Assembly: GCF_002835735.1 (NCBI RefSeq)
Contig: NZ_PISD01000006.1
Span: forward strand, 32,486 to 96,485
Direction of reading: 5' to 3'
Length of the DNA stretch: 64,000 nt
DNA from: Cytobacillus horneckiae
GTDB lineage: Bacteria > Bacillota > Bacilli > Bacillales > Cytobacillaceae
The position numbers and the translations under genes are program-made. This document shows, piece by piece, positions 27,950 through 36,414 of the stretch. Under the pieces are notes generated by a model that was not told the origin of the DNA, did no database searches, and saw nothing but the letters and a program-made list of their open reading frames with translations. The stretch's first letter is position 1. Each line of letters starts with the position of its first letter.

Positions 27950-29218
27950 ATGGCAGGAGAAAAAATCACAGTAAGCAATGGAGTATTAAACGTACCAAAT
28001 CAACCAATCGTTCCTTTTATTGAAGGCGACGGAACAGGCCCGGATATTTGGGCATCAGCTTCTCGCGTATTAGATGCTTCAGTAGAAAAGGCATATAAAG
28101 GTGAACGTAAAATCGTTTGGAAAGAAGTTTTAGCTGGAGAAAAAGCATTCAATCAAACAGGTGAATGGCTGCCAAAAGAAACTCTTGATGTAATTGATGA
28201 ATATTTAATTGCGATCAAAGGACCTCTTACAACTCCTATCGGTGGCGGAATTCGTTCATTAAACGTTGCCCTGCGCCAAGAATTAGATTTATTCGTATGC
28301 TTACGTCCAGTGCGCTGGTTTGAGGGAGTACCTTCACCAGTTAAGCGTCCTCAAGATACTGATATGGTTATTTTCCGTGAAAACACAGAGGATATCTATG
28401 CAGGAATTGAGTATGCAAAAGGCTCTGATGAAGTAAAAAAATTGATCTCTTTCTTGCAAAATGAAATGGGTGTAAACAAAATCCGTTTCCCGGAAACTTC
28501 TGGTATTGGCATTAAGCCAGTTTCTGAAGAAGGTACATCTCGCCTAGTACGTTCTGCGATTGAGTATGCAATCAAAGAGGGACGCAAATCATTAACACTT
28601 GTTCATAAAGGAAACATCATGAAGTTTACTGAAGGCGCATTTAAAAACTGGGGTTATGAGCTTGCTGAGAAAGAATACGGCGATAAAGTATTCACTTGGG
28701 CAGAATATGACCGTATTAAAGACGAAAAAGGAACAGAAGCAGCAAATCAAGCACAAGCTGATGCAGAAGCTGCTGGCAAAATCATCGTAAAAGATGCAAT
28801 TGCTGATATCTTCCTACAACAAATTCTTACACGTCCGAATGAGTTCGATGTTGTAGCGACTATGAACTTAAACGGTGATTATATTTCTGACGCTTTAGCT
28901 GCACAAGTGGGTGGAATCGGTATCGCTCCAGGAGCAAACATCAACTATGAAACTGGACATGCGATTTTTGAAGCTACTCACGGTACTGCACCTAAGTATG
29001 CAGGACTTGATAAAGTAAATCCATCTTCTGTTATTCTTTCAGGTGTGCTGTTGCTTAAGCATCTTGGTTGGAATGAAGCAGCAGACTTAATTGAAAAATC
29101 TATGGAAAAATCAATCGCTTCTAAAGTTGTAACATACGACTTTGCACGCTTAATGGATGGAGCGACAGAAGTGAAATGCTCTGAATTCGGAGACGTTCTT
29201 ATTAAGAACATGGATTAA
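27950..29218 (+). CDS. icd: isocitrate dehydrogenase (NADP+)
   Basis: Oxidative decarboxylation of isocitrate to 2-oxoglutarate with NADPH formation. 422 residues, like B. subtilis Icd. Seen: [10 protein letters not shown] near the N-terminus, [20 protein letters not shown] substrate region (Ser of IRSLN is the phosphorylation-position Ser in enterics), [29 protein letters not shown], and [12 protein letters not shown]. Start ATG 27950 has TTGGAGGGAG upstream. Middle gene of citZ-icd-mdh. Confidence 0.97.
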   Translation: MAGEKITVSNGVLNVPNQPIVPFIEGDGTGPDIWASASRVLDASVEKAYKGERKIVWKEVLAGEKAFNQTGEWLPKETLDVIDEYLIAIKGPLTTPIGGGIRSLNVALRQELDLFVCLRPVRWFEGVPSPVKRPQDTDMVIFRENTEDIYAGIEYAKGSDEVKKLISFLQNEMGVNKIRFPETSGIGIKPVSEEGTSRLVRSAIEYAIKEGRKSLTLVHKGNIMKFTEGAFKNWGYELAEKEYGDKVFTWAEYDRIKDEKGTEAANQAQADAEAAGKIIVKDAIADIFLQQILTRPNEFDVVATMNLNGDYISDALAAQVGGIGIAPGANINYETGHAIFEATHGTAPKYAGLDKVNPSSVILSGVLLLKHLGWNEAADLIEKSMEKSIASKVVTYDFARLMDGATEVKCSEFGDVLIKNMD

Positions 29219-29240
29219 TCTCCGGGGTATGTAAACAATA

Positions 29241-29328
29241 TAAGAGGGTTAATATGATCCGAAATTACCGGCCCCCCTGCAACTAGCAGGGGGATGTCGT
29301 GTATTTTCGCCCTATCAGCCCTCTTACA
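29241..29328. other. structured icd-mdh intergenic region
   Basis: An outer stem TAAGAGGG (29241-29248) / CCCTCTTA (29321-29328) encloses a perfect GC-rich hairpin CCCCCTGC-AACTA-GCAGGGGG (29273-29293). No U-tract follows the inner hairpin. Confidence 0.55.
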
Positions 29329-29363
29329 TAAAACGGATGAGAATATCAAAGGAGGAATTCATT

Positions 29364-30305
29364 ATGTCAACTTTAAAACGCAAAAAGGTTTCTGTGATTG
29401 GCGGAGGCTTCACAGGAGCAACGACTGCATTTTTACTAGCTCAAAAAGAATTAGCCGATGTTGTGCTAGTTGATATTCCTCAAATGGAGAATCCAACAAA
29501 AGGGAAAGCACTAGATATGTTGGAGGCTAGCCCGGTTCAAGGCTTTGATGCAAGCATCACTGGTACTTCAAACTACGAGGACACGAAGGATTCTGACATT
29601 GTCGTAATCACAGCTGGGATTGCGCGTAAACCAGGTATGAGCCGTGATGATTTAGTGCAAACGAATCAAAAAATTATGAAAAGCGTCGCGCAAGAAACAG
29701 CAAAATATTCTCCAAACGCTTTAATCCTTGTATTAACTAACCCAGTGGATGCAATGACTTACACAGTATTTAAAGAAAGCGGATTCCCTAAAAATCGTGT
29801 AATCGGTCAATCTGGTGTTCTTGATAGTGCGCGTTTCCGTACATTCATCGCACAAGAATTAAACCTTTCTGTCAAAGATATTACAGGATTTGTTCTTGGA
29901 GGACATGGCGATGACATGGTTCCGCTAGTACGCTACTCTTATGCCGGCGGTATTCCGTTGGAAACTTTAATTTCTAAAGATCGTCTAGAAGCAATTGTCG
30001 AACGCACTCGTAAAGGCGGAGGCGAAATTGTTAACCTTCTAGGTAATGGAAGTGCATATTATGCGCCAGCCGCTTCATTAGTAGAAATGGTAGAAGCAAT
30101 CCTCAAAGATCAGCGCCGCGTTCTTCCTTCCATTGCATACCTTGAGGGTGAATATGGCTATGAAGGGATATACTTAGGTGTACCAACAATTCTTGGTGCC
30201 AACGGAATTGAAAAAGTTATTGAACTTGAATTATCTGCTGATGAAAAAGCAGCATTAGATAAATCTGCTGAAGCAGTCCGCAGTGTCATGGCAGTATTAG
30301 CCTAA
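29364..30305 (+). CDS. mdh: malate dehydrogenase
   Basis: Interconverts malate and oxaloacetate with NAD. 313 residues of the lactate-dehydrogenase-like MDH type found in Bacillus. Seen: NAD-binding [13 protein letters not shown] (residues 10-22), Asp in VVLVDIPQ, the substrate Arg cluster [16 protein letters not shown], and catalytic His in [15 protein letters not shown]. Start ATG 29364 has AAAGGAGGAA upstream. Last gene of citZ-icd-mdh; a perfect terminator follows 5 nt after the stop. Confidence 0.97.
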   Translation: MSTLKRKKVSVIGGGFTGATTAFLLAQKELADVVLVDIPQMENPTKGKALDMLEASPVQGFDASITGTSNYEDTKDSDIVVITAGIARKPGMSRDDLVQTNQKIMKSVAQETAKYSPNALILVLTNPVDAMTYTVFKESGFPKNRVIGQSGVLDSARFRTFIAQELNLSVKDITGFVLGGHGDDMVPLVRYSYAGGIPLETLISKDRLEAIVERTRKGGGEIVNLLGNGSAYYAPAASLVEMVEAILKDQRRVLPSIAYLEGEYGYEGIYLGVPTILGANGIEKVIELELSADEKAALDKSAEAVRSVMAVLA

Positions 30306-30310
30306 ACCTA

Positions 30311-30340
30311 AAAAAATCGGGGAATTCCCCGATTTTTTTT
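30311..30340 (+). terminator. terminator of citZ-icd-mdh
   Basis: AAAAAATCGGGG-AATT-CCCCGATTTTTT, perfect stem and T8 tail. Confidence 0.92.
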
Positions 30341-30431
30341 ATTTTTAGCTTTTTAAAAAGAGAATAAAATGTTAAAATAATATAAATAGAGTGAAAACTA
30401 AAAAATATTACTCAGTCTGTTTTCGACAACA

Positions 30432-30446
30432 ATGAAAACGTTTACA
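30432..30446. promoter_or_regulatory. perfect cre site upstream of the MaoC-like gene
   Basis: ATGAAAACGTTTACA fits WTGNAANCGNWNNCW at every position, 19 nt before the start codon. Confidence 0.75.
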
Positions 30447-30465
30447 CGTAGCGGGGGTGCAGAAA

Positions 30466-30939
30466 ATGCTAGGAAAGAAAAGAAAGATTGGTAGAAAACT
30501 AGAAGAAATCTCTATTGGAGAAAAACTAACATTATCTGAAAAAATCGAGGATAAAGATTTATTATTATATCTTGGCTTAACAGATGATGCTAATCCTCTT
30601 TATATTCAACATGATTATGCTTCACAAACTCCTTATAAAAAGCCGATTGTACCGAGTATTATGTTAAACGGAATGATAAATTCAGCAATCTCTAAATACT
30701 TGCCTGGTCCTGGAAGCCATGTGATTAAACAAGAAATTGAATATTTAAAACCTGTTTACCATTATTCTTCCATACAATTTTTATTAGAAATCATTAATAT
30801 TGATGAACAGAATCATATGATAGAAATTAAAGCGCAAGCGACAAACGAAGAAGATGAAACTGTTCTTATAGGTAAACTTCTTGTTAGTCCGCCGCATCGT
30901 ATGCAAAAGATAGACGGTCAAGCTTTAGATAACTTTTAA
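30466..30939 (+). CDS. MaoC-like hotdog protein, probable non-canonical hydratase
   Basis: A 157-residue single hotdog-fold protein of the MaoC / R-specific enoyl-CoA hydratase family. The motif region reads LGLTDDANPLYIQHDYA (about residues 37-53). Canonical members have D-x-N-P-x-H with Asp and His catalytic; here the Asp is present but the His is Tyr, so normal hydratase activity is doubtful. The family often hydrates 2-enoyl-CoA. A homolog is common between mdh and phoP in other Bacillaceae, though not in B. subtilis as I recall. Start ATG 30466 has GGGGG 8 nt upstream; the GTG at 30457 overlaps that site. A perfect cre site precedes it; monocistronic. Confidence 0.82.
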   Translation: MLGKKRKIGRKLEEISIGEKLTLSEKIEDKDLLLYLGLTDDANPLYIQHDYASQTPYKKPIVPSIMLNGMINSAISKYLPGPGSHVIKQEIEYLKPVYHYSSIQFLLEIINIDEQNHMIEIKAQATNEEDETVLIGKLLVSPPHRMQKIDGQALDNF

Positions 30940-30985
30940 AAATAATCATATTTAAAATACTTTATATTCGTGCTTTATCTAATCT

Positions 30986-31025
30986 TCCTAAAAAATCAAT
31001 TAATTGATTTTTTAGGATTTTTTTT
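30986..31025 (+). terminator. terminator of the MaoC-like gene
   Basis: 15-bp near-perfect stem with TCAAT-TA-ATTGA at the tip and T8 tail. Confidence 0.88.
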
Positions 31026-31043
31026 ACTGAATTTTAAAAGAGT

Positions 31044-31063
31044 ATTGTACCCTATAGTACAAT
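31044..31063. promoter_or_regulatory. palindrome upstream of phoPR, unassigned
   Basis: ATTGTAC-CCTATA-GTACAAT, perfect 7-bp arms with a 6-nt centre, an operator-like shape. It lies about 250 nt upstream of the phoP promoter region in a 474-bp gap with no gene. Confidence 0.4.
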
Positions 31064-31297
31064 GACTGAGTACAGGAATACGTTGTTGGCAATGGTGAGT
31101 TCTGCGTGTTTAGGAAACGAATAAATGGCCCCTTAGTACTGCGTGAGCAGAGGTTTATGCATGTTTTAGAGAAAATGAATAATTGGGAATTAGTTCCTGA
31201 TGCGGAATGAGAACCTCAGAACTTAGGACAAAAAACTAACCGAAATATAGAAGTGGAAATAGAATATTTAAGACTTTTTCGCTAATTTTTCACATAC

Positions 31298-31328
31298 TTG
31301 TCTTTTAACTGTTGAATTATATTATAAT
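31298..31328 (+). promoter_or_regulatory. candidate phoPR promoter
   Basis: TTGTCT, 19-nt spacer, TATAAT, 86 nt before the phoP start. The spacing is long, and no clear row of TTAACA-type PhoP boxes was found. Confidence 0.35.
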
Positions 31329-31413
31329 AGGGGTGTGGTATTGGGGTTTTTTTTGCATCGAAATGAAATGAAGGATGCTTTTAACGAGGGGAATCTATAT
31401 ATCGGAGGCTTTT

Positions 31414-32130
31414 ATGAATAAAAAAGTTCTAGTTGTTGATGATGAAAAATCAATTGTAACGTTATTACAGTATAATTTGCAGCAAGCAGGGTATGAAGTG
31501 CTAACAGCAGCTGATGGAGAAGAGGGAAAAAATATTGCCCTTAAAGAGAAACTGGATCTGATTATATTGGATTTAATGCTACCAAAGCTAGATGGAATAG
31601 AAGTGTGTAAACAACTTAGACAAAGGAAGTTGAATACACCGATATTAATGCTAACCGCTAAAGACGATGAATTTGACAAAGTTTTGGGGCTTGAATTAGG
31701 TGCCGATGATTATATGACGAAGCCGTTTAGTCCTCGTGAAGTTGTTGCCCGCGTAAAAGCTATTTTACGAAGAGCCCAATTTAAATATGAAGATGAGATT
31801 ACTGAAGAGGATGAATCTGAATTCATCAGAATCTCTGGAGTAAAGATTTATCCAGAAAGATATGAAGTCTACTATGAAGAAGAATTGTTGGAACTCACGC
31901 CTAAGGAATTTGAGTTGCTCCTATATCTTGCGAAGAATAAAGGTAGGGTTTTAACGAGAGATCAATTATTAAGTGCGGTATGGAATTATGATTTTGCAGG
32001 CGATACTAGAATTGTGGATGTTCATATTAGCCATTTAAGGGATAAAATTGAGCAAAATACGAAAAAACCTGCTTATATAAAAACCATTCGAGGGCTTGGA
32101 TATAAGCTTGAGGAGCCTAAGCCTGAATGA
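31414..32130 (+). CDS. phoP: phosphate response regulator PhoP
   Basis: OmpR-type response regulator of 238 residues. Receiver domain: acidic DDEK at 9-12, phosphoacceptor Asp53 in IILDLMLP, Thr in LMLTAKDD and Lys in YMTKPFSP. The C-terminal winged helix (about 135-236) has LTPKEFELLLYLAKNKGRVL and the recognition region RIVDVHISHLRDKIE. Under phosphate starvation it is phosphorylated by PhoR and controls the Pho regulon. Start ATG 31414 has CGGAGG upstream. Overlaps phoR by 4 nt (ATGA). Confidence 0.95.
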   Translation: MNKKVLVVDDEKSIVTLLQYNLQQAGYEVLTAADGEEGKNIALKEKLDLIILDLMLPKLDGIEVCKQLRQRKLNTPILMLTAKDDEFDKVLGLELGADDYMTKPFSPREVVARVKAILRRAQFKYEDEITEEDESEFIRISGVKIYPERYEVYYEEELLELTPKEFELLLYLAKNKGRVLTRDQLLSAVWNYDFAGDTRIVDVHISHLRDKIEQNTKKPAYIKTIRGLGYKLEEPKPE

Positions 32131-33890
32131 AAATCTTCCGTTCAAAACTTTTCTTTGCTTTAATTACGCTCATATTAGCAGTATTAATTTGTCTTGGTTT
32201 GCTATTGGGGCAATTATTCAAATCATATTATATCAAGGTGTTTGATGAGCGTTTAAAAAAAGAAACAAAGTTAATCACTGCGTATATTGATGACTATGGA
32301 GGCATTGAGGGCCTGACGCAACAGAAAGTCAATGAAATGAGCGATATGTTAGGATTGCGCGTCTCGATTACTACGAATAGTGGTGATCTATTATTTGACA
32401 GCGGCGAAACGGATCCTATTAATCGGCATGAAGAGATCATTCTCGACATTATTGCAGATGATAAAGAGTCAGATCATGCGTTGGAAGTTGGCGGTGGATC
32501 TGATTTTCATTATTATTGGAAGCCGCTAATGACAGATGGAAATCAAGGTGGATATATATTTTTAAGTGCAAAAATGGACGAGCTAGAAAGCGCCTATTCA
32601 CAAATATGGTGGTTGTTGATTATTTGTCTGAGCTTGGCATTAATAATCATCATCTTCCTAGGTTCATCGATCACATCCAAATATACGAAACCAATTGAAT
32701 CTGCAACACGTGTCGCAATAGAATTAGCAAAAGGCAATTATCGGGCACGCACATATGACAGACATATTGGTGAAGCAGGAAAACTGAGCAGTTCAATCAA
32801 TGTTTTGGCAAGAAATCTGCAAGAAATGGTTAAATCTCAGGAAATGCATCAGGATCGCTTGAGCACGTTGATTGAGAACATGGGGAGCGGCCTTATTCTA
32901 ATCGATAGCAAAGGCTATATTACATTAGTTAACCGGACATATCGAGAGGTTTTTCATCTCGATTCAACAGAGTATATTAATCAACTTTATTATGATGTGA
33001 TTGAGCAAAAGGAAGTCACTGATCTAATAGAAGAAATCTTTATGACTGAGCATAAAGTAAGACAGCAAATCCTTATTCCAATTGGTATCCATAGAAAGCA
33101 CTTTGAAGTATATGGGGTTCCAATAATAGGAACAAATGATGTTTGGAAAGGTGTGTTGCTAGTCTTTCATGATATCACGGAGTTAAAAAAGCTGGAACAA
33201 GTCAGAAGAGATTTTGTAGCAAATGTGTCACATGAATTAAAAACGCCAATTACATCAATTAAGGGCTTCTCAGAAACTTTATTAGACGGAGCCATGGATG
33301 ATAGAGAAGCACTCAGACAGTTCTTAAATATCATATTACAGGAAAGTGAAAGGCTTCAAACGCTCATTCAAGATTTATTGGATCTTTCTAAAATTGAGCA
33401 GCAAGGTTTCAATCTATCTGTTGAGAAGGTGAACGTAATCACCATTATCAATGAAGTAATTACGATTGTTAATCGAAAAGCAGAAGAGAAGAATATATCG
33501 ATACTATTCGAAAAAGATATGGAGCCAATTATCATTGAAGCTGATCCTTATCGTTTGAAACAAATCTTTATAAATATCGTTTCAAACGCCCTGGCTTATA
33601 CGACGAACAACGGATCGGTCGCGATTAAAGTAACAAATGATTCTTCAAAAGTATATATAGATATAGAAGATACCGGTATTGGCATTGAACAATCTGAAAT
33701 ACCAAGAATTTTTGAGCGTTTCTATCGGGTAGATAGAGCGCGAAGCAGGAATTCTGGTGGAACCGGATTAGGACTTGCAATCGTCAAACATTTAGTCGAA
33801 GCACATAAAGGATTGGTAACAGTAGAAAGTGAAGTCGGAAAAGGCTCTGTTTTCCGCTTTGAATTTAATAAGAAATTTATTGAAGAGTAA
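32127..33890 (+). CDS. phoR: phosphate sensor histidine kinase PhoR
   Basis: Membrane sensor kinase of 587 residues that phosphorylates PhoP. Order: TM1 (about 7-29), extracytoplasmic PAS-like domain (30-155), TM2 (about 159-180), HAMP (185-235), cytoplasmic PAS (about 245-350), HisKA with phospho-His369 in NVSHELKTP, and HATPase with the N box (NALAY), DTGIGIE (G1) and GGTGLGLAIVKH (G2). Coupled to phoP by a 4-nt overlap. A hairpin terminator follows. Confidence 0.95.
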   Translation: MKIFRSKLFFALITLILAVLICLGLLLGQLFKSYYIKVFDERLKKETKLITAYIDDYGGIEGLTQQKVNEMSDMLGLRVSITTNSGDLLFDSGETDPINRHEEIILDIIADDKESDHALEVGGGSDFHYYWKPLMTDGNQGGYIFLSAKMDELESAYSQIWWLLIICLSLALIIIIFLGSSITSKYTKPIESATRVAIELAKGNYRARTYDRHIGEAGKLSSSINVLARNLQEMVKSQEMHQDRLSTLIENMGSGLILIDSKGYITLVNRTYREVFHLDSTEYINQLYYDVIEQKEVTDLIEEIFMTEHKVRQQILIPIGIHRKHFEVYGVPIIGTNDVWKGVLLVFHDITELKKLEQVRRDFVANVSHELKTPITSIKGFSETLLDGAMDDREALRQFLNIILQESERLQTLIQDLLDLSKIEQQGFNLSVEKVNVITIINEVITIVNRKAEEKNISILFEKDMEPIIIEADPYRLKQIFINIVSNALAYTTNNGSVAIKVTNDSSKVYIDIEDTGIGIEQSEIPRIFERFYRVDRARSRNSGGTGLGLAIVKHLVEAHKGLVTVESEVGKGSVFRFEFNKKFIEE

Positions 33891-33896
33891 AGAGAG

Positions 33897-33929
33897 ACTA
33901 GCTTCCGTTAGATGGAGGTTAGTTTTTTT
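33897..33929 (+). terminator. terminator of phoPR
   Basis: ACTAGCTTCC / GGAGGTTAGT stem (one mismatch) with T7 tail. Confidence 0.75.
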
Positions 33930-34069
33930 GTTCATATCAGTCAAAGCCCTATCTAAATACCATTTATATTCCTAAGAGAAAACGGGCAGTGTTCAATTAA
34001 AAAACTTCCATCTCCATACTATTTACTATAAGTTTACAATCCTTTTATTTTCTCTTTACAAATGAATTG

Positions 34070-34145
34070 TATAATAATATTTGAAAAACCCCTTCATCAC
34101 ATGATGAAACAGAAGGAGAGAGCTAACCCCGCTCTCTCCTTTTTC
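34070..34145 (+). ncRNA. possible short non-coding RNA between phoR and hflK
   Basis: A free-standing terminator (AAGGAGAGAGC / GCTCTCTCCTT with TTTTT, 34113-34145) has no gene in front of it. Upstream are a TATAAT at 34070-34075 with only a weak -35 and a small hairpin TTCATCA-CA-TGATGAA (34093-34108). Together they could give an RNA of about 60 nt. It could also be a second phoPR terminator. Confidence 0.35.
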
Positions 34146-34265
34146 TATGAATGAACCTCTGCCATTCCCCGTTTCTTTCAATATGAATAGTACAAAGCTT
34201 TCCTGAATAACCATATCAATGATGCGGTAATACTTAATTGATTCGCAATCATTTTGTAATATTTT

Positions 34266-34291
34266 TGAAACTTTTTCGATAACTGAGCGTA
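34266..34291 (+). promoter_or_regulatory. ECF sigma-W-type promoter of hflKC
   Basis: TGAAAC, exactly 16 nt, CGTATA; an exact fit to the sigma-W consensus and identical in both boxes and spacing to the ysdB promoter at 54123-54150. The hflK start is 41 nt downstream. Confidence 0.8.
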
Positions 34292-34332
34292 TATCAGATA
34301 GGAGCTTTAAAGGGGAAGGGGAGGATTAAAAG

Positions 34333-35301
34333 ATGCTCAGCTTAAAAAGAATTTATACAACCATCGGATTGGTTATCTTAACAGTGGTTTTAATTATCGT
34401 TGCATTTACTACTTGGTATACAGTCGATGAATCTGACCAGGCTGTCATTCTTACTTTTGGTAAAGCAGAAGAAGCGATTACTGAACCTGGGCTGCATTTT
34501 AAATTGCCATGGCCCATTCAAAATGTAGAAAAATTATCAAAGGAAACGTTTAGTTTGCAGTTTGGATATGAAGCAAAAGATGGTGAAATAAAAGATTTTC
34601 CAAATGAAACGAAAATGATTACTGGTGATGAAAATATTGTTTTAGCAGATCTGGTTGTTCAATGGAAAATTACTGATCCGCAAAAATATTTATTCAATGC
34701 AGAAAATCCGCAAAAAATCCTTTATGATAGCACATCTGCATCATTAAGAAGTATTATAGGGAGTTCAAAAATAGATGATGCCTTGACATCTGGTAAGGCT
34801 GAAATCGAGGCAGATGTGAGGGAACTGCTGTCATCATTAGTAGAAAAATATGATATTGGCATATCCATTCTCGCTGTTAAGCTGCAGGATGTAGAGCTGC
34901 CAAATAAGGATGTACGTAAAGCATTCACCGACGTAACAGATGCCCGTGAAACAAGCAATACGAAAATCAATGAAGCGCAAAAGTACCGCAATCAAAAGCT
35001 AAATGAAGCAAAAGGGGAAGAAGAAGCAATCAAGTCGAGAGCAGAAGGAGAAAAAACTGCACGTCTTGAAAGGGCACGCGGAGATGTTGCTGTATTTAAT
35101 GAATTATATGATGAATATAAGAACAACCCTGATATTACTAGAGAACGGCTCGTTCTGGAAACATTAGAGCAAGTATTGCCAACGGCAGAAATTTATATTA
35201 TGAACGATGATGGCAACACGATGAAATATTTCCCGATTAGACAAATGGAGAAAGAACAGCCGAAGCCGCCAGAAGATGAAGGAAGTGAAGAGAATGAGTG
35301 A
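34333..35301 (+). CDS. hflK: HflK, SPFH-domain modulator of FtsH
   Basis: A 322-residue SPFH/prohibitin-type protein. An N-terminal transmembrane helix (about residues 9-27) is followed by the prohibitin-like domain starting WYTVDESDQAVILTFGKA, then a long Ala/Glu/Lys-rich helix (about 215-255, KINEAQKYRNQKLNEAKG) and an acidic Pro/Glu tail. In E. coli HflK and HflC form a cage that encloses the membrane protease FtsH and limits its proteolysis. B. subtilis lacks an hflKC pair at this locus; it has the SPFH proteins FloT and FloA, which are sigma-W controlled. Start ATG has GGGGAGG upstream. Overlaps hflC by 8 nt. Confidence 0.88.
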   Translation: MLSLKRIYTTIGLVILTVVLIIVAFTTWYTVDESDQAVILTFGKAEEAITEPGLHFKLPWPIQNVEKLSKETFSLQFGYEAKDGEIKDFPNETKMITGDENIVLADLVVQWKITDPQKYLFNAENPQKILYDSTSASLRSIIGSSKIDDALTSGKAEIEADVRELLSSLVEKYDIGISILAVKLQDVELPNKDVRKAFTDVTDARETSNTKINEAQKYRNQKLNEAKGEEEAIKSRAEGEKTARLERARGDVAVFNELYDEYKNNPDITRERLVLETLEQVLPTAEIYIMNDDGNTMKYFPIRQMEKEQPKPPEDEGSEENE

Positions 35302-36232
35302 TGAAAAAATCTTGAATTTCAATCCGAAAGGGCGCGGCAGTGATTTTAATTGGAGAAAATATTCCAAACTCGGCATTCTTTTAGTTATAATTATTGTAGT
35401 TGCTGTTATCATTTTTGTTAATTTATTTATTGTCCGTGAAGGCGAATACAAGGTGGTTCGCCAATTTGGAGAAGTCGTAAGAATTGATGATACCCCGGGA
35501 TTGAGCTACAAAATACCATTCATACAAAGCGTAACGACTTTGCCTAAATATCAAATGAAATATGATGTGTCAGAGGCTGAAATCAATACAAAAGATAAGA
35601 AACGAATGATTATTGATAATTATGCCATTTGGAAAATAGAGGATCCTAAAGCGATGATTGCCAATGCAAGAACGATTGAAGGTGCAGAGGCAAAAATCAG
35701 AGATTTCATCTATTCAGTGACCCGTACGTTACTTGGTCAGCTAAATTATGATGAAATTATTAACGATGAAAAATCATCGCGCGGATCATTAAATGACCAA
35801 ATTACTGATCGGGTGAATGAATTATTGGAACAGGACAACTATGGCGTTGTGGTCACTGATGTGAGAATAAAACGTACGGATTTGCCAACTGAAAATGAAG
35901 CATCTGTTTACACAAGAATGATTTCGGAAAGGCATTCAACCGCTCAGGAATATTTATCTCAAGGGGATGCCCAAAAAAATAAAATGATTGCTGAAACTGA
36001 TAGGGAAGTAAAGGAACTGCTTGCAAAGGCTGAAGCAGAAGCGGAAATTATTCGTGCAGAAGGAGAAGCAGGCGCAGCTAAAGTATATAACGATTCTTTC
36101 TCAAAAGACCCCGAATTTTATTCATTATACAGAACACTTGAATCATACAAGAAAACAATTAATGGAGAAACAGTCATCATCTTGCCGTCGGATTCTCCTT
36201 ATGCCAGACTATTAATGGGATATACCGAATAA
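35294..36232 (+). CDS. hflC: HflC, SPFH-domain modulator of FtsH
   Basis: A 312-residue partner of HflK: a transmembrane helix (about residues 24-44, LGILLVIIIVVAVIIFVNLF), then the SPFH domain with REGEYKVVRQFGEVVRIDDTPG, the family-typical SERHSTAQEYLSQG stretch, a coiled Ala/Glu-rich helix (AEAEAEIIRAEGEAGAAKVYN), and the C-terminal SPYARLLMG end. Start ATG 35294 with AAGGAA upstream, overlapping hflK by 8 nt. An in-frame ATG at 35276 is possible but has a poorer site. Expressed from the sigma-W-type promoter at 34266; a strong terminator separates it from polA. Confidence 0.88.
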   Translation: MSDEKILNFNPKGRGSDFNWRKYSKLGILLVIIIVVAVIIFVNLFIVREGEYKVVRQFGEVVRIDDTPGLSYKIPFIQSVTTLPKYQMKYDVSEAEINTKDKKRMIIDNYAIWKIEDPKAMIANARTIEGAEAKIRDFIYSVTRTLLGQLNYDEIINDEKSSRGSLNDQITDRVNELLEQDNYGVVVTDVRIKRTDLPTENEASVYTRMISERHSTAQEYLSQGDAQKNKMIAETDREVKELLAKAEAEAEIIRAEGEAGAAKVYNDSFSKDPEFYSLYRTLESYKKTINGETVIILPSDSPYARLLMGYTE

Positions 36233-36244
36233 ATAGTTCTTTTG

Positions 36245-36302
36245 CCGTTATTTTTCTTTATCCGCCTAGACGTGATAAAATAAAGAAAAATAACGGTTTT
36301 TT
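36245..36302 (+). terminator. terminator of hflKC
   Basis: 17-bp perfect stem CCGTTATTTTTCTTTAT (36245-36261) with its complement (36280-36296), T6 tail. Confidence 0.88.
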
Positions 36303-36414
36303 GTCTTATAAGAAGCAAATTGGTTCCAGTATAGATGTGTTTAGGCTATATAAGACAAGATATTCGCAGAAAAAACTAGGCAGCCATAAAGTGGCGTTAG
36401 GAGGAGAACTAGAT

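Noticed and set aside
29273..29293. Rho-independent terminator between icd and mdh
   Set aside because: Stem is perfect but there is no U-tract and mdh would be cut off its operon; treated as a structured intergenic element.
31289..31312. PhoP boxes before phoP
   Set aside because: Only one TTCACA and one TTTAAC-like hexamer, not a spaced row of TTAACA-type repeats.
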